Positions 1 to 7,731 of a DNA stretch of 64,000 nt are shown piece after piece. Made by a program: the position numbers and the translations under genes. The DNA is from HR10 sp964615335 (GTDB taxonomy: Bacteria > Acidobacteriota > Blastocatellia > HR10), in contig CAZTMT010000001.1 in NCBI GenBank assembly GCA_964615335.1, positions 487,484 through 551,483 of the forward strand, in the 5' to 3' direction. Position 1 is the first letter of the stretch, and every line of letters starts with the position of its first letter. Below the pieces are notes generated by a model. The model was given only the letters and a program-made list of their open reading frames with translations. It had not been told where the DNA came from and made no database searches.

Positions 1-124
1 CCGAACCGTCTCGAATTTGCGGGAACATGATCTTGCCGCTGGAACGCTTATTGTAGAGCCATCCCTTCACCGTGACTTCTTGGCCCACATAGTGGGCGAT
101 CTCGCTCACGTAGACATGCGTCAT
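1..124 (-). CDS. asnS: Asparaginyl-tRNA synthetase, N-terminal part (gene runs off the left edge)
   Basis: Only the first 41 codons are inside the window. The minus strand starts with ATG at 124, preceded by a strong purine-rich site (GAGGGGG). The protein begins MTHVYVSEIAHYVGQ and continues with VTVKGWLYNKRSSGKI and then QIRDG. This is the N-terminal OB-fold anticodon-binding domain of class IIb aminoacyl-tRNA synthetases. The words GWLYNKRSSGKI and QIRDG are typical of AsnRS, which charges tRNA-Asn in the cytoplasm. The catalytic domain is not visible, so AspRS or a related OB-fold synthetase cannot be fully excluded. Confidence 0.85.
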   Translation of the reverse strand, partial: MTHVYVSEIAHYVGQEVTVKGWLYNKRSSGKIMFPQIRDGS

Positions 125-179
125 CGTTTTCCCCCTCGCCTGGGACTTCGCTTTGTAATCCTAGCCCAGAGCGCGCGGC

Positions 180-524
180 TTAAGCCAGCCGTCTCCACCC
201 CCGAAGGATGAGAGCCGCAATGCCCACGCCGATTCCTGCGCGGATGAGGTGATCGGTGAGCCGCACGTTGCCTCTCCCGGAGAGGGTGATGTCGGTGTAG
301 AGGGCCAGTCCGCTCACGGCCACAAGGGCCAGCAGAGCCACGACAGCCCCCCACTTTCGCGCGCGCCAGAGGCCCACGGCTGAGGCCAGTTGTCCGAAGC
401 CCACGCCTGCGAATCCCAGTTGCAGCTTCACGGGGAGGCCATAGGCATCGGCGAAGATCCCGCTGAGCAGATTCATCACGCCATAGATCCCTTGAATGGC
501 TGCGACGATCCTCAGGACATCCAT
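180..524 (-). CDS. Small four-helix membrane protein of unknown function
   Basis: 114 residues. Four hydrophobic stretches are visible, roughly at residues 4-24, 35-54, 58-78 and 90-108, separated by short Arg/Lys-containing loops, so this is an integral inner-membrane protein. No catalytic motif is apparent. The ATG at 524 has an AGAAGAG site just upstream. It ends 55 bases before asnS on the same strand and may be transcribed with it; it is divergent from the ribokinase-like gene. I do not recognise a named family. Confidence 0.6.
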   Translation of the reverse strand: MDVLRIVAAIQGIYGVMNLLSGIFADAYGLPVKLQLGFAGVGFGQLASAVGLWRARKWGAVVALLALVAVSGLALYTDITLSGRGNVRLTDHLIRAGIGVGIAALILRGWRRLA

Positions 525-678
525 CGTCTCTTCTCGCGCCGTGATCTTGTGATTCTCTCCCGTGATGTGCTGGCCAATGGTAACTCAGGATCCGACCGCC
601 CGCCAAGTCTTCTCGCTCCTTCCCGTCGCCCCATGGGGCGCGATCCCGGAAGAGGCGGCGCGCACCTTCGGCGCCAGG

Positions 679-708
679 TTCCCATGAGGCGGAGCAGTGG
701 GGTAGAAT
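679..708 (+). promoter_or_regulatory. Candidate sigma-70 promoter of the ribokinase-like gene
   Basis: TTCCCA (679-684), an 18-base spacer, then TAGAAT (703-708), which is 5/6 to TATAAT. The ATG is 23 bases further on and is preceded by GGGAGAG. Inferred from consensus only. Confidence 0.4.
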
Positions 709-731
709 CAAGGCTTGTTGGGAGAGATCTT

Positions 732-1688
732 ATGCCGGCGGCTGCGGACATCATCGTCGTCGGGAGCATTAATGCCGATCTCGTCATTCGCGTGCCGCGG
801 CTTCCGCGGCCTGGGGAGACCGTCTCCGGATACAACTTCAAGGTCTTCGGGGGAGGAAAGGGGGCGAATCAAGCGCTCGCCGTCGCTCGCCTGGGAGGGA
901 AAGTGCGGCTCATCGGGAACGTGGGGACGGATGATTTCGGCGCGATGGTCGTCAAGAACCTGGCCAGCGGAGGCGTGAACGTCTCGCTCGTCGAGTGGTT
1001 GCCCGATGTGCATACGGGCGTCGCTCTGATCATGGTGGATGAATCGGGGGAGAACGCCATTGCGACATCTCCGGGAGCCAATCGCCAGTGGACGACGCGA
1101 GGCCCTGCGTATTTCTCCAACCTCTTTCCCACGTGTCATCCCCAGACGACGGTGATCGTGCAACTGGAGATCCCGCTGGAGATTGTGGAAGCGGTCATCT
1201 CGGCGGCCTGGGAGCGCGGTCTGCGCGTGATTCTGAATCCGGCTCCTGCTCGCCCCGTGAGAGAGGAGATCTTACGGCGCGCCGAGGTGATCACTCCCAA
1301 TCGGCATGAGGCTTCGGAGTTGAGCCAAGTGAAGATCCGGGATGTGGCGAGCGCGCGAGAGGCGGCCCAGGCGTTGCTTCAACGAGGCATCGGATGCGTC
1401 ATCATCACGCTGGGAGGGGAAGGGGCCGTGGTCGCCACCAAGGCGGGGACCTTTCATGTGGCGCCTTTTGAGGTGAAGGCTGTGGATTGCACGGCGGCGG
1501 GAGATGCCTTCACCGGTGGTCTGGCCGTCGCCCTGAGCGAAGGGATGGATCTGCTCTCGGCGGTGAAATTCGCCAACGCCTGCGGAGCAATTGCCGTCAC
1601 CAAAGAGGGAGCGCAGCCTTCCATGCCCACGCGCGCCGAGGTCGAAGCCTTGCTTCGCGCTCAATCCCCTCCGATTCGCCGCATCTGA
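732..1688 (+). CDS. rbsK: Ribokinase-family (PfkB) sugar kinase
   Basis: 318 residues, the usual size for ribokinase. It should phosphorylate D-ribose or a related sugar with ATP in the cytoplasm. Residues 8-16 read IVVGSINAD, the opening of PfkB kinases. GGGKGANQA at 40-48 is PfkB signature 1. The C-terminal anion-hole/catalytic motif is CTAAGDAFTGG at about 253-263, with Asp258 as the likely base. The open frame extends far upstream, but ATG 732 has GGGAGAG six bases before it and begins exactly where family members begin. It stands alone, without transporter genes, so ribose is the best guess but another furanose or nucleoside is possible. Confidence 0.85.
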   Translation: MPAAADIIVVGSINADLVIRVPRLPRPGETVSGYNFKVFGGGKGANQALAVARLGGKVRLIGNVGTDDFGAMVVKNLASGGVNVSLVEWLPDVHTGVALIMVDESGENAIATSPGANRQWTTRGPAYFSNLFPTCHPQTTVIVQLEIPLEIVEAVISAAWERGLRVILNPAPARPVREEILRRAEVITPNRHEASELSQVKIRDVASAREAAQALLQRGIGCVIITLGGEGAVVATKAGTFHVAPFEVKAVDCTAAGDAFTGGLAVALSEGMDLLSAVKFANACGAIAVTKEGAQPSMPTRAEVEALLRAQSPPIRRI

Positions 1689-1740
1689 GAGCGTGGGATC
1701 CCGACCTTTCTCACGGAGGATATGCCCGGGGCGAAAAATC

Positions 1741-1816
1741 TGGTGGACCGGAGGAGATTCGAACTCCCGACCTCCAGAGTGCGATTCTGGCGCTCTCCCA
1801 ACTGAGCTACCGGCCC
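1741..1816 (-). tRNA. tRNA-Ala (anticodon CGC)
   Basis: The reverse complement folds as a full cloverleaf: acceptor GGGCCGG/CCGGTCC, D-arm GCTC/GAGC, anticodon stem CCAGA/TCTGG with loop ATCGCAC, and T-loop TTCGAAT. The anticodon is CGC, reading GCG (Ala). The acceptor contains the G3:U70 wobble pair that is the main alanine identity element. CCA is encoded (1741-1743). GCG is a common codon in the neighbouring genes. Confidence 0.95.
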
Positions 1817-1827
1817 ACCATCGCTAA

Positions 1828-1857
1828 GGTATATCGGATGTCATCCCGATGTGTCAA
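1828..1857 (-). promoter_or_regulatory. Promoter of tRNA-Ala
   Basis: On the minus strand a perfect TTGACA (1857-1852), an 18-base spacer and TATACC (1833-1828, 4/6) lie just upstream of the tRNA 5' end at 1816. Confidence 0.6.
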
Positions 1858-1871
1858 GCACAGCCCGCTCG

Positions 1872-2261
1872 TCAGAAGATGCGTTTGAAAGCTTTTCCGA
1901 CGGATTTGCCCGCTTTTCCCGCCGCTTTCCCGGCGCCCTTCGCTCCGGTGGCCGCGCCTTTTCCAGCCTTGGTGGCTCCTGTGGCCGTCGCCTGGGCAGC
2001 GGTCGTACTTGCCTCCGCTGTCGCGCGGGCACTGGTCGTGCTGGCCTTCGCCGTCGCCTGAGCCGCCGTCGTGCTCGCTTGCGCCGTCGCCTTACCGGCT
2101 TGGGCCGTCCCTCCGCCTATCGCTTGTGTTTTCGTGCTCTCTTTTTTCGCCGCCGGTTTGCGAGCTTTTTGAGAGAGAGCCAATCCGTTCACAGGACCGA
2201 AGACGAGCCCCAATCCCAGGGCGCTGAGAATCCCGCTCAGAAGAAGCGATCTTCCGCGCAT
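1872..2261 (-). CDS. Secreted Ala/Thr/Lys-rich protein with 11-residue repeats
   Basis: 129 residues. An N-terminal signal-peptide-like segment (MRGRSLLLSG, then a hydrophobic core to about residue 28) is followed by a highly biased region of Ala, Thr, Lys, Gly and Gln with no aromatic residue until the C-terminal KAFKRIF. Residues 62-94 are three consecutive 11-mers, ASTTAAQATAK, ASTTSARATAE and ASTTAAQATAT, followed by a weaker fourth. The period of 11 resembles LEA group 3-type amphipathic repeats, but the unit is not the classic LEA consensus. The tail alternates Gly-Lys-Ala and is strongly basic. Function unknown. The biased composition makes this less certain than its neighbours, although signal peptide and repeat periodicity both argue for a real gene. 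Confidence 0.6.
   Translation of the reverse strand: MRGRSLLLSGILSALGLGLVFGPVNGLALSQKARKPAAKKESTKTQAIGGGTAQAGKATAQASTTAAQATAKASTTSARATAEASTTAAQATATGATKAGKGAATGAKGAGKAAGKAGKSVGKAFKRIF
1980..2078 (-). repeat. Three tandem 33-bp units encoding 11-mers
   Basis: Codons 62-94 of the secreted Ala/Thr-rich protein form three in-frame 33-bp units (62-72, 73-83, 84-94). The first and third differ at one amino acid position. Confidence 0.7.
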
Positions 2262-2391
2262 CCTTTACCTCCTGTGCGTCCTGTGGCACAATGAAGCGTT
2301 TTGTACCGCCGCATGGATATAACACATTTCGATGCGATCGGGCAAGAGTTCAACGCGAACCGAATACTGGGCTCTCACGAGGTGATCTTCT

Positions 2392-3702
2392 ATGCGAAAT
2401 CTCCGACGTGGCAGATGCTGCTTCTCTCTGGCTTTTTTTCTCGTGTTCCTCGGGCGGGATTTCGCCCCTTCTTCTGAAAAGCAGAGCGTTTCAGCGCCTC
2501 TTCTGACCTCGCATCCCGTTGTGGGGGATGTGACCGAGGAGAGCGCCTTCATTTGGGCGCGAGCGGATCGGGAGGCAATCCTGCAGGTGGAGTATGGGGC
2601 GGAAGCGGAGCTTCCTGAGGTGCGCTTCACCGACCCCGTGGACCTTTCGGCAGATCGAGATTTCACGGCGAAGGTGCGGCTGGAGGGATTGGTTCCCGGG
2701 ACGCGCTATGTCTATCGCGTCCACGTGCGCGATCCTGTGGATGCATCGCGCGCGACAGTCAGCCCGATCGCGCGCTTTCGCACGGCGCCGGCTCAAGGGG
2801 AGTGGGAGCCGCTTGTGTTCGCCTATAGCGGCGATGCCGGTCAGTCGTATCAGCCGTTCCGCCTTCTGGAGGCCGTGCGCGCCGAGCATCCCGATTTCTT
2901 CCTCTTTCTGGGGGATACGATCTATGCGGATCAAGGTCCGGGCCCGGTGGCGCGCGCGCTCGATCAGTATCGCGCGAAATACCGGGGGAATCGCCAGGAT
3001 GCGGCGTTTGAGCGCTTGACCCAGGAGACGTCGTTTTACGTCACCTGGGATGATCATGAGATCGCCAACAATGCCAACCGCACACATCCGCGCCTGCCCG
3101 TGGCGCGTCAGGCTTTCCTGGAATACTGGCCGATTCGCGAGGATTCGGAGGAGCCTTCCCGACTCTACCGCTCGTTTCGGTGGGGGCGAGCTGCGGAGCT
3201 GTTTCTGCTGGATTGTCGCCAGTACCGCAGCCCGCAATCGGAGAAGGATGGGGCGACGAAGACCATGCTCGGAGCGCAGCAGAAGGAGTGGCTCAAAAGA
3301 GCGCTGCTCGCTTCTGAGGCGGATTTCAAATTCATCGCCACGACTGTCCCCTTGAAATATCACACGCGCGATTCTTGGGAGGGGTATCGGACCGAGCGCC
3401 AGGAGCTTCTGGAGTTCATCAGGGCGCGTCAGATCTCGAACGTGATCTTTCTGGCGGCCGATGTTCATTATGCCGCTGTGCTGCAGCATGTCGAAGGCGT
3501 CACGGAGATCATTGCGGGGCCGATCGCGCAATTGCCTTCGCCGATCTCGCTTGTCGGACGTCGGCCCGAGGTCAAATTCACGGCCGCCGGAATCTACACC
3601 TATGCCCTGGTGCGCGTGTTTTGGCAGGCCGGAGAGCCGCGCGCGGAGATCTCGATCGTCAATGCGGCGGGGCGGCAGCTCTTTACGATCGGCCTGCCCT
3701 AA
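2392..3702 (+). CDS. phoD: PhoD-like secreted alkaline phosphatase/phosphodiesterase
   Basis: 436 residues. Residues 1-25 are a signal peptide (basic MRNLRRGR, then a hydrophobic core). Next comes a fibronectin-like N-terminal domain (TSHPVVGDVTEESAFIWARAD), then the PhoD metallophosphatase core: YSGDAGQSYQPF, FFLFLGDTIYADQG, VTWDDHEIANN, LDCRQYRS, ATTVPLKYH and IFLAADVHYAAV. The Asp/His/Asn residues of these motifs bind the metal centre in PhoD-type enzymes, which release phosphate from mono- and diesters outside the cytoplasm. ATG 2392 follows GAGGTGA. PhoD itself is usually Tat-exported; no clear twin-arginine motif is seen here, so Sec export is likelier. The substrate is not determinable. 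Confidence 0.85.
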   Translation: MRNLRRGRCCFSLAFFLVFLGRDFAPSSEKQSVSAPLLTSHPVVGDVTEESAFIWARADREAILQVEYGAEAELPEVRFTDPVDLSADRDFTAKVRLEGLVPGTRYVYRVHVRDPVDASRATVSPIARFRTAPAQGEWEPLVFAYSGDAGQSYQPFRLLEAVRAEHPDFFLFLGDTIYADQGPGPVARALDQYRAKYRGNRQDAAFERLTQETSFYVTWDDHEIANNANRTHPRLPVARQAFLEYWPIREDSEEPSRLYRSFRWGRAAELFLLDCRQYRSPQSEKDGATKTMLGAQQKEWLKRALLASEADFKFIATTVPLKYHTRDSWEGYRTERQELLEFIRARQISNVIFLAADVHYAAVLQHVEGVTEIIAGPIAQLPSPISLVGRRPEVKFTAAGIYTYALVRVFWQAGEPRAEISIVNAAGRQLFTIGLP

Positions 3703-3777
3703 TCCTGAGGAAAAGACACCCCCTCCCTCCGCGTGTAGCTTCGCGGCCGGTGCTCCCAGCAGGCTGTCGGGGAGAGG

Positions 3778-3990
3778 TCAACGGCCTCGCGCGCGTTCCT
3801 TGGAGGCCTTCAGCGGATCTTTGAATCCCGTGTCCTGTTTCTTCCCATTGGCTGAGCAGTCGTGTTCGGCTGCCCGCTGCCGATAGTAGGCCTCTTTGTC
3901 CACGCCTTTGGAGAGATACGCGACGACAGTGAACGCGGCGAAACACTTGGGACAGATGAGCCGAATCGGCTTGGCGGCTGTTCGCGCCAT
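3778..3990 (-). CDS. Small zinc-ribbon-like protein
   Basis: 70 residues. ATG 3990 is chosen because AGGAGGGG sits seven to eight bases upstream; a longer reading exists but lacks such a site. CPKC at residues 13-16 and HDC about 30 residues later form a plausible Cys-Cys-His-Cys zinc site. The rest is basic, with a Lys/Arg-rich tail. Function unknown; nucleic-acid or protein binding is a guess. It is convergent with phoD. A strong palindrome lies in its leader. Confidence 0.6.
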   Translation of the reverse strand: MARTAAKPIRLICPKCFAAFTVVAYLSKGVDKEAYYRQRAAEHDCSANGKKQDTGFKDPLKASKERARGR

Positions 3991-4020
3991 GACGATCCCC
4001 TCCTGTGCGTTTGAGATAGT

Positions 4021-4041
4021 GATGGCGCCCCGGGCGCCATC
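4021..4041. promoter_or_regulatory. Perfect 10-bp inverted repeat upstream of the zinc-ribbon gene
   Basis: GATGGCGCCC, one central base, then GGGCGCCATC. It lies 31-51 bases upstream of the zinc-ribbon ATG and about 70 bases before the lepB promoter on the other strand. It is not followed by a T-run on either strand, so an operator or leader hairpin is likelier than a terminator. Confidence 0.4.
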
Positions 4042-4110
4042 GCAAAAGGCAAAAAAGGTGTCAGAACTTTTCGAGAAAGTCAATCGTCCGACCCGCTTGA
4101 TGCGGAAGAA

Positions 4111-4138
4111 TTGACAAACGGAGGCGATGGCCCATAAC
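4111..4138 (+). promoter_or_regulatory. Promoter of lepB
   Basis: Perfect TTGACA (4111-4116), a 16-base spacer, CATAAC (4133-4138, 4/6). The ATG at 4150 begins 11 bases after the -10, so the untranslated leader would be only about five bases. Confidence 0.5.
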
Positions 4139-4149
4139 CTTTATTGCTC

Positions 4150-4890
4150 ATGAGTTCGAGAGGGAGTCAGAGCGAGGCGAAGGGTGAGGGATTCCACCCT
4201 CTTCCCGGATCTCCAGATGTTCCATCCCAGCTCAGAGCGGCCGCGCCCTCCGGGGATGGAACGAAGCCTCCTCCTCTTGAAGAGGCCGATCAGGTCTTGC
4301 GCGCGTCGGGATACATGTCCTCCGAGAGGGCATCCGTCGAAAGAGTCGCGATGCCCCAGAGAGACTTCCTGACTCTGGCGCGTGAGATTCGCGCCTTCCT
4401 GCGCGATCTCGCCCTGATTGTGCTTTTGGCTGTTTTGATCGTCGCTTTTATCATCCAGCCTGTTCGGGTCGAAGGCACGAGCATGCTGCCGCACCTGCAT
4501 GATGGAGAGCGCATCTTCGTGAACAAATTCATCTACAAGTTCGAGCCGATTCGGCGCGGAGACATCGTCGTCTTCTGGTATCCGAATGATCCTTCCAAGT
4601 CGTTCATCAAGCGGGTCATCGGACTGCCCGGAGAGACGATCGCGATCCGTCGGGGAGTCGTCTACATCAATGGAGAACCACTTCCGGAACCCTATCTGGA
4701 TCGGAACCTCCACGCGCGCGAGGAGAACATGGCGCCTGTGTATGTGCGCGAGCATTACTATTTCGTCATGGGCGACAACCGCGATTCCAGCAATGACAGT
4801 CGGCAGTGGGGGCTTGTGCCGGAGAAGTACATCTATGGGAAGGCTGTTTTTCGCTACTGGCCGCTCAGCAATATGGGCCGGTTGCGGTGA
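4150..4890 (+). CDS. lepB: Signal peptidase I
   Basis: 246 residues from ATG 4150. It cleaves signal peptides from exported preproteins at the outer face of the inner membrane. After a long hydrophilic N-terminus (about 80 residues) comes one transmembrane helix at about 88-103. The catalytic box is EGTSMLPHL with nucleophile Ser111, the lysine box is SFIKRVIGLPGE with Lys154, and the C-terminal box is MGDNRDSSNDSR. All family S26A motifs are intact. The start is uncertain: ATG at 4315 and 4351 would shorten the cytoplasmic tail, and none of the three has a strong ribosome site. ATG 4150 fits a promoter that would give a near-leaderless mRNA. Confidence 0.92.
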   Translation: MSSRGSQSEAKGEGFHPLPGSPDVPSQLRAAAPSGDGTKPPPLEEADQVLRASGYMSSERASVERVAMPQRDFLTLAREIRAFLRDLALIVLLAVLIVAFIIQPVRVEGTSMLPHLHDGERIFVNKFIYKFEPIRRGDIVVFWYPNDPSKSFIKRVIGLPGETIAIRRGVVYINGEPLPEPYLDRNLHAREENMAPVYVREHYYFVMGDNRDSSNDSRQWGLVPEKYIYGKAVFRYWPLSNMGRLR

Positions 4891-4896
4891 TCCGGC

Positions 4897-5148
4897 ATGT
4901 CTGGCGTGAGGCGATTTCTCCGGGCTTCGGGGAGGAGTCTGGTCCATCCGATCGGCTGGTCGGAGGTGGGAGGGGCGGTTCTTCGGGCTCTCGTCTTCAC
5001 CATGATCTACGAGAGCCGACTGACCCTTGCGGAGTCGCACAGGGAAAGGATCTCGCCGAAGGGAGGGCAGCCGTCTCCGGGGGAAGATGTCCTGCCGGGG
5101 ATGGCCGAGGGCTCTATCGCCGGTGGAGGATCGGCGTGGGGACGGTGA
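4897..5148 (+). CDS. Doubtful small ORF between lepB and carA
   Basis: 83 codons starting 6 bases after lepB. There is no ribosome site before the ATG and no recognisable domain; one modest hydrophobic segment (GGAVLRALVFTMIY) is present. The 297-base gap between lepB and carA holds nothing else I can identify. It may be noncoding. Listed only so that the gap is described. Confidence 0.2.
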   Translation: MSGVRRFLRASGRSLVHPIGWSEVGGAVLRALVFTMIYESRLTLAESHRERISPKGGQPSPGEDVLPGMAEGSIAGGGSAWGR

Positions 5149-5187
5149 GCGGCGGCGCGGTGAAGTCTTCGCTCAGGGAGGTAGTGT

Positions 5188-6315
5188 ATGGAGGCTATTT
5201 TGGCGCTTGAGGATGGAACGGTCTATCGCGGAGAAGCTTTCGGTGCGGAAGGGGAGTGCACCGGAGAGATCGTCTTCAACACCTCGATGACGGGGTATCA
5301 GGAGATTCTGACGGATCCCTCCTATGCCGGGCAGATCGTCGTCATGACGTATCCGCATATTGGGAACTACGGCGTCAATCGGGCGGATATCGAGTCGCGA
5401 CGTCCGTTTGTCGAGGGATTCGTCGTGCGCGAGTATTCGCGCAGCTTCAGCAACTGGCGCGCCGAAGCGAGTCTGGACGATTATCTGAAGAATTATGGCA
5501 TTGTGGGCATCGCCGAGATCGACACACGATCCCTGGTCCGGCATATTCGAGAGCGCGGCGCGATGCGCGCCTGCCTTTCGACGCGCACGCGGGATGCCGA
5601 GGAAGCCGTGCAGCGGGCGCGCGCCGCTCCCTCCATGCTCGGGCGGGATCTGGCCAGTCAGGTGACCTGCGAGCATCCCTATGTGTGGAATGAGTGGGCT
5701 GCCCGCCTGGACCCGGCGAACGATTCCTCCCGGGAGCCGGTTCGTTTCCATGTCGTGGCGTACGATTTCGGCGTCAAGTTCAATATCCTGCGACAGTTGG
5801 CCGCGCGGGGATGCTGGGTGACGGTCGTGCCCGCGCATACGCCGGCGGAAGAGGTGCTCGCTTTGAAACCCGACGGCGTCTTTCTCTCCAATGGGCCCGG
5901 AGATCCGGAGCCGCTCACGGCCGTGGTGAAGAATATCCAGCGTTTGATCGGGCGCGTTCCCATCTTCGGCATTTGCCTGGGACATCAACTGCTGGGGCTG
6001 GCGTTCGGCGGGCGCACGTACAAACTGAAGTTCGGCCATCGAGGGGGGAACCAGCCGGTGAAGAACCTGCGGACGGGGCGCGTCGAGATCACGGCGCACA
6101 ATCACGGATTTGCTGTCGCGGCCGAGACGTTACCCCCGGAGGTCGAGCCGACGCATATCAATCTCAACGATGGGACGCTCGAAGGCATGCGCCATCGCGA
6201 GCATCCCATCTTCTCCGTGCAGTATCACCCGGAGGCCTCTCCGGGTCCGCATGATGCTCTCTACCTCTTCGATGAGTTCATCCGCCTGATGGAGGAGCAT
6301 CGGCGCGAGAGGTAA
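5188..6315 (+). CDS. carA: Carbamoyl-phosphate synthase small (glutaminase) subunit
   Basis: 375 residues, the normal size. It hydrolyses glutamine and channels ammonia to CarB for carbamoyl phosphate, the precursor of arginine and pyrimidines. The N-terminal CPSase small-chain domain carries NTSMTGYQEILTDPSYAGQ and TYPHIGNYGVN. The C-terminal class I amidotransferase has SNGPGDP, the nucleophile Cys in GICLGHQLLGLA, and the His/Glu pair in VQYHPEASPGPHD. ATG 5188 follows GGGAGGTAG. carB is not adjacent; the next gene is convergent. Confidence 0.95.
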   Translation: MEAILALEDGTVYRGEAFGAEGECTGEIVFNTSMTGYQEILTDPSYAGQIVVMTYPHIGNYGVNRADIESRRPFVEGFVVREYSRSFSNWRAEASLDDYLKNYGIVGIAEIDTRSLVRHIRERGAMRACLSTRTRDAEEAVQRARAAPSMLGRDLASQVTCEHPYVWNEWAARLDPANDSSREPVRFHVVAYDFGVKFNILRQLAARGCWVTVVPAHTPAEEVLALKPDGVFLSNGPGDPEPLTAVVKNIQRLIGRVPIFGICLGHQLLGLAFGGRTYKLKFGHRGGNQPVKNLRTGRVEITAHNHGFAVAAETLPPEVEPTHINLNDGTLEGMRHREHPIFSVQYHPEASPGPHDALYLFDEFIRLMEEHRRER

Positions 6316-6333
6316 GGCGGATGTCCCTCGGAC

Positions 6334-6957
6334 TCAGGAGCGAGAGACGTGCACGGTCAGGGAGAGAGGGGCACGTGCCTGTCGTAAGCCCGTCACGGTC
6401 ACCGTGAGGCGCGCCGGAGGCTCGCGCGGGCCGCCTTCTCCGGGAAGAGCGAGAAAGAGCAGGCCGCGCCGCGTCTCTCCAGGAGCGAGCGCCGTCGTGA
6501 AGGAGAAAGCGATCTCGGCGAATCGTCTCTCCAGCTCCTGGCGCGAGGCGATCCGATAGGTCGTCACCTTGTAATACTGGAAGAGTTGGCGAAGGGCCTG
6601 TTGGGGCGTGCGCACAGCAAGGCGCACACCCTTCTCATCCTGAACCTCGATGCGTGCGCGCCGCAGCTCGATCGCCCGGGAACTGCGATTGGTCATCTCC
6701 AGATGCAGAGAGAGCACTCCGGCCAGCAGCAGATTCGCCCGGAAGAATTCCAGTTGCCAATCCTCGTCGCTGAGCAGGGCCACGCGCAGGGAGAGTTCTT
6801 CGGTCTGGACATCTCCGCGCGGACTCCCGGGAGGGATGCGAATCGAGAGGGGCGCGCGAAACGGTGGAGCGCAAGCCCAGAGCCCGCACAGAAGCAACGC
6901 GCTCCACAGGAAGAGACGTCCACGCCGTCTTCGCGCTGCGAGAGAGTTCTCCCTCAT
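6334..6957 (-). CDS. Lipoprotein of unknown function
   Basis: 207 residues. The N-terminus has an Arg-rich start, a hydrophobic core and a lipobox ending LWAC (Cys about residue 29), so it should be lipid-anchored. The rest is predicted beta-rich, with phrases such as LHLEMTNRSSRAIELRRARIEVQDEKG, reminiscent of immunoglobulin-like or FxLYD-type folds, but I cannot assign a family. Its ATG overlaps the stop of the CRP-like regulator (ATGA), so the two are co-transcribed and translationally coupled. Confidence 0.6.
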   Translation of the reverse strand: MRENSLAARRRRGRLFLWSALLLCGLWACAPPFRAPLSIRIPPGSPRGDVQTEELSLRVALLSDEDWQLEFFRANLLLAGVLSLHLEMTNRSSRAIELRRARIEVQDEKGVRLAVRTPQQALRQLFQYYKVTTYRIASRQELERRFAEIAFSFTTALAPGETRRGLLFLALPGEGGPREPPARLTVTVTGLRQARAPLSLTVHVSRS

Positions 6958-7625
6958 ACCCGGCTCTCGGCTAACCGCTCCAGTTCCTCCCGGCGGCGCA
7001 CATGCAGCTCCCCGCCCTCCAGCTCGATCATGCGCTCGGCGAGTAACGCGTGCAAAGCTTCTCGCACAGCTTCTTCCGAAAGTCCTGTCAGAGAGATCAA
7101 CACGCGGGCGGTCAGCTTCAGGGGGACGATCACCCGTTTATCCAGACCCGGTACGCCATATTCCTCGGCGAGCCGCCGAAGCACGCGGGCCAGGCGGGGA
7201 CGAGGAGCTGTATAGAGCAAGTGGGCTAGCGGCAGAACGACCTCGACCTGTTCCCCTTCGCTCCGGAGAGTGGCTCTCACAGGAAGCGTCCCCTGTTCCT
7301 CCAGGGCCGTGCGATCCACCGTCTTCACCGTGAGATCCTCAACGGCTTGGAGCACGTGCTCTCGCGGCCCCTCCGGCAGTTCGCCGAACAGATCCCCTGG
7401 ACCCAGCAAGGCGATCGCATGCTCTTGACCTGAGGCATCCACGCGCGAGATCCTCAGACGTCCGGTGCTCACCCAATAGACGTAATCGCGCGCTTCTTCG
7501 GGGAGATAGAGATACAACCCCCGCGCGATGACATCCGCAGGCCAGGAGTGCCGCGCGAGCGCGCGCGCCAGCTCCGCACCCCCGATGTCGGATCGCATGA
7601 ACCAGACGGCGTTGAGCGCGAGCAT
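6954..7625 (-). CDS. CRP/FNR-family transcriptional regulator
   Basis: About 223 residues from ATG 7625; the open frame continues upstream only as a mirror of purE. It has an N-terminal cyclic-nucleotide-binding-like beta-barrel (LPEEARDYVYWVSTGRLRISRV, IALLGPGDLFGELPEG) and a C-terminal winged-helix domain (ARVLRRLAEEYG, LTARVLISLTGLSEEAVREALHAL). No Cys cluster for an FNR-type iron-sulfur centre is seen, and the cAMP-contact Arg-Ser of true CRP is not evident, so the ligand is unknown. Divergent from purE and coupled to a lipoprotein gene. ATG 7598 is an alternative start. Confidence 0.75.
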   Translation of the reverse strand: MLALNAVWFMRSDIGGAELARALARHSWPADVIARGLYLYLPEEARDYVYWVSTGRLRISRVDASGQEHAIALLGPGDLFGELPEGPREHVLQAVEDLTVKTVDRTALEEQGTLPVRATLRSEGEQVEVVLPLAHLLYTAPRPRLARVLRRLAEEYGVPGLDKRVIVPLKLTARVLISLTGLSEEAVREALHALLAERMIELEGGELHVRRREELERLAESRV

Positions 7626-7647
7626 CAGGTCAAGATCATACGCGAGA

Positions 7648-7664
7648 CTTCCCGAAGAGGGAAG
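7648..7664. promoter_or_regulatory. Small dyad between the regulator and purE
   Basis: CTTCCC, five bases, GGGAAG, in the 106-base divergent space. It could be an operator for the CRP-like protein, but it does not resemble known CRP or FNR sites. Weak evidence. Confidence 0.25.
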
Positions 7665-7731
7665 AGGTGGAGTAAGATGAAGAGTCCAGCAGGGCTTCGG
7701 GCCTTGTCCGATCTCACATGAGGGGAGGGAT

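Noticed and set aside
1487..1888. ORF with GPEEIRTPDLQ across the tRNA-Ala
   Set aside because: A known type of false ORF produced by tRNA antisense; it also covers the end of the kinase gene in another frame.
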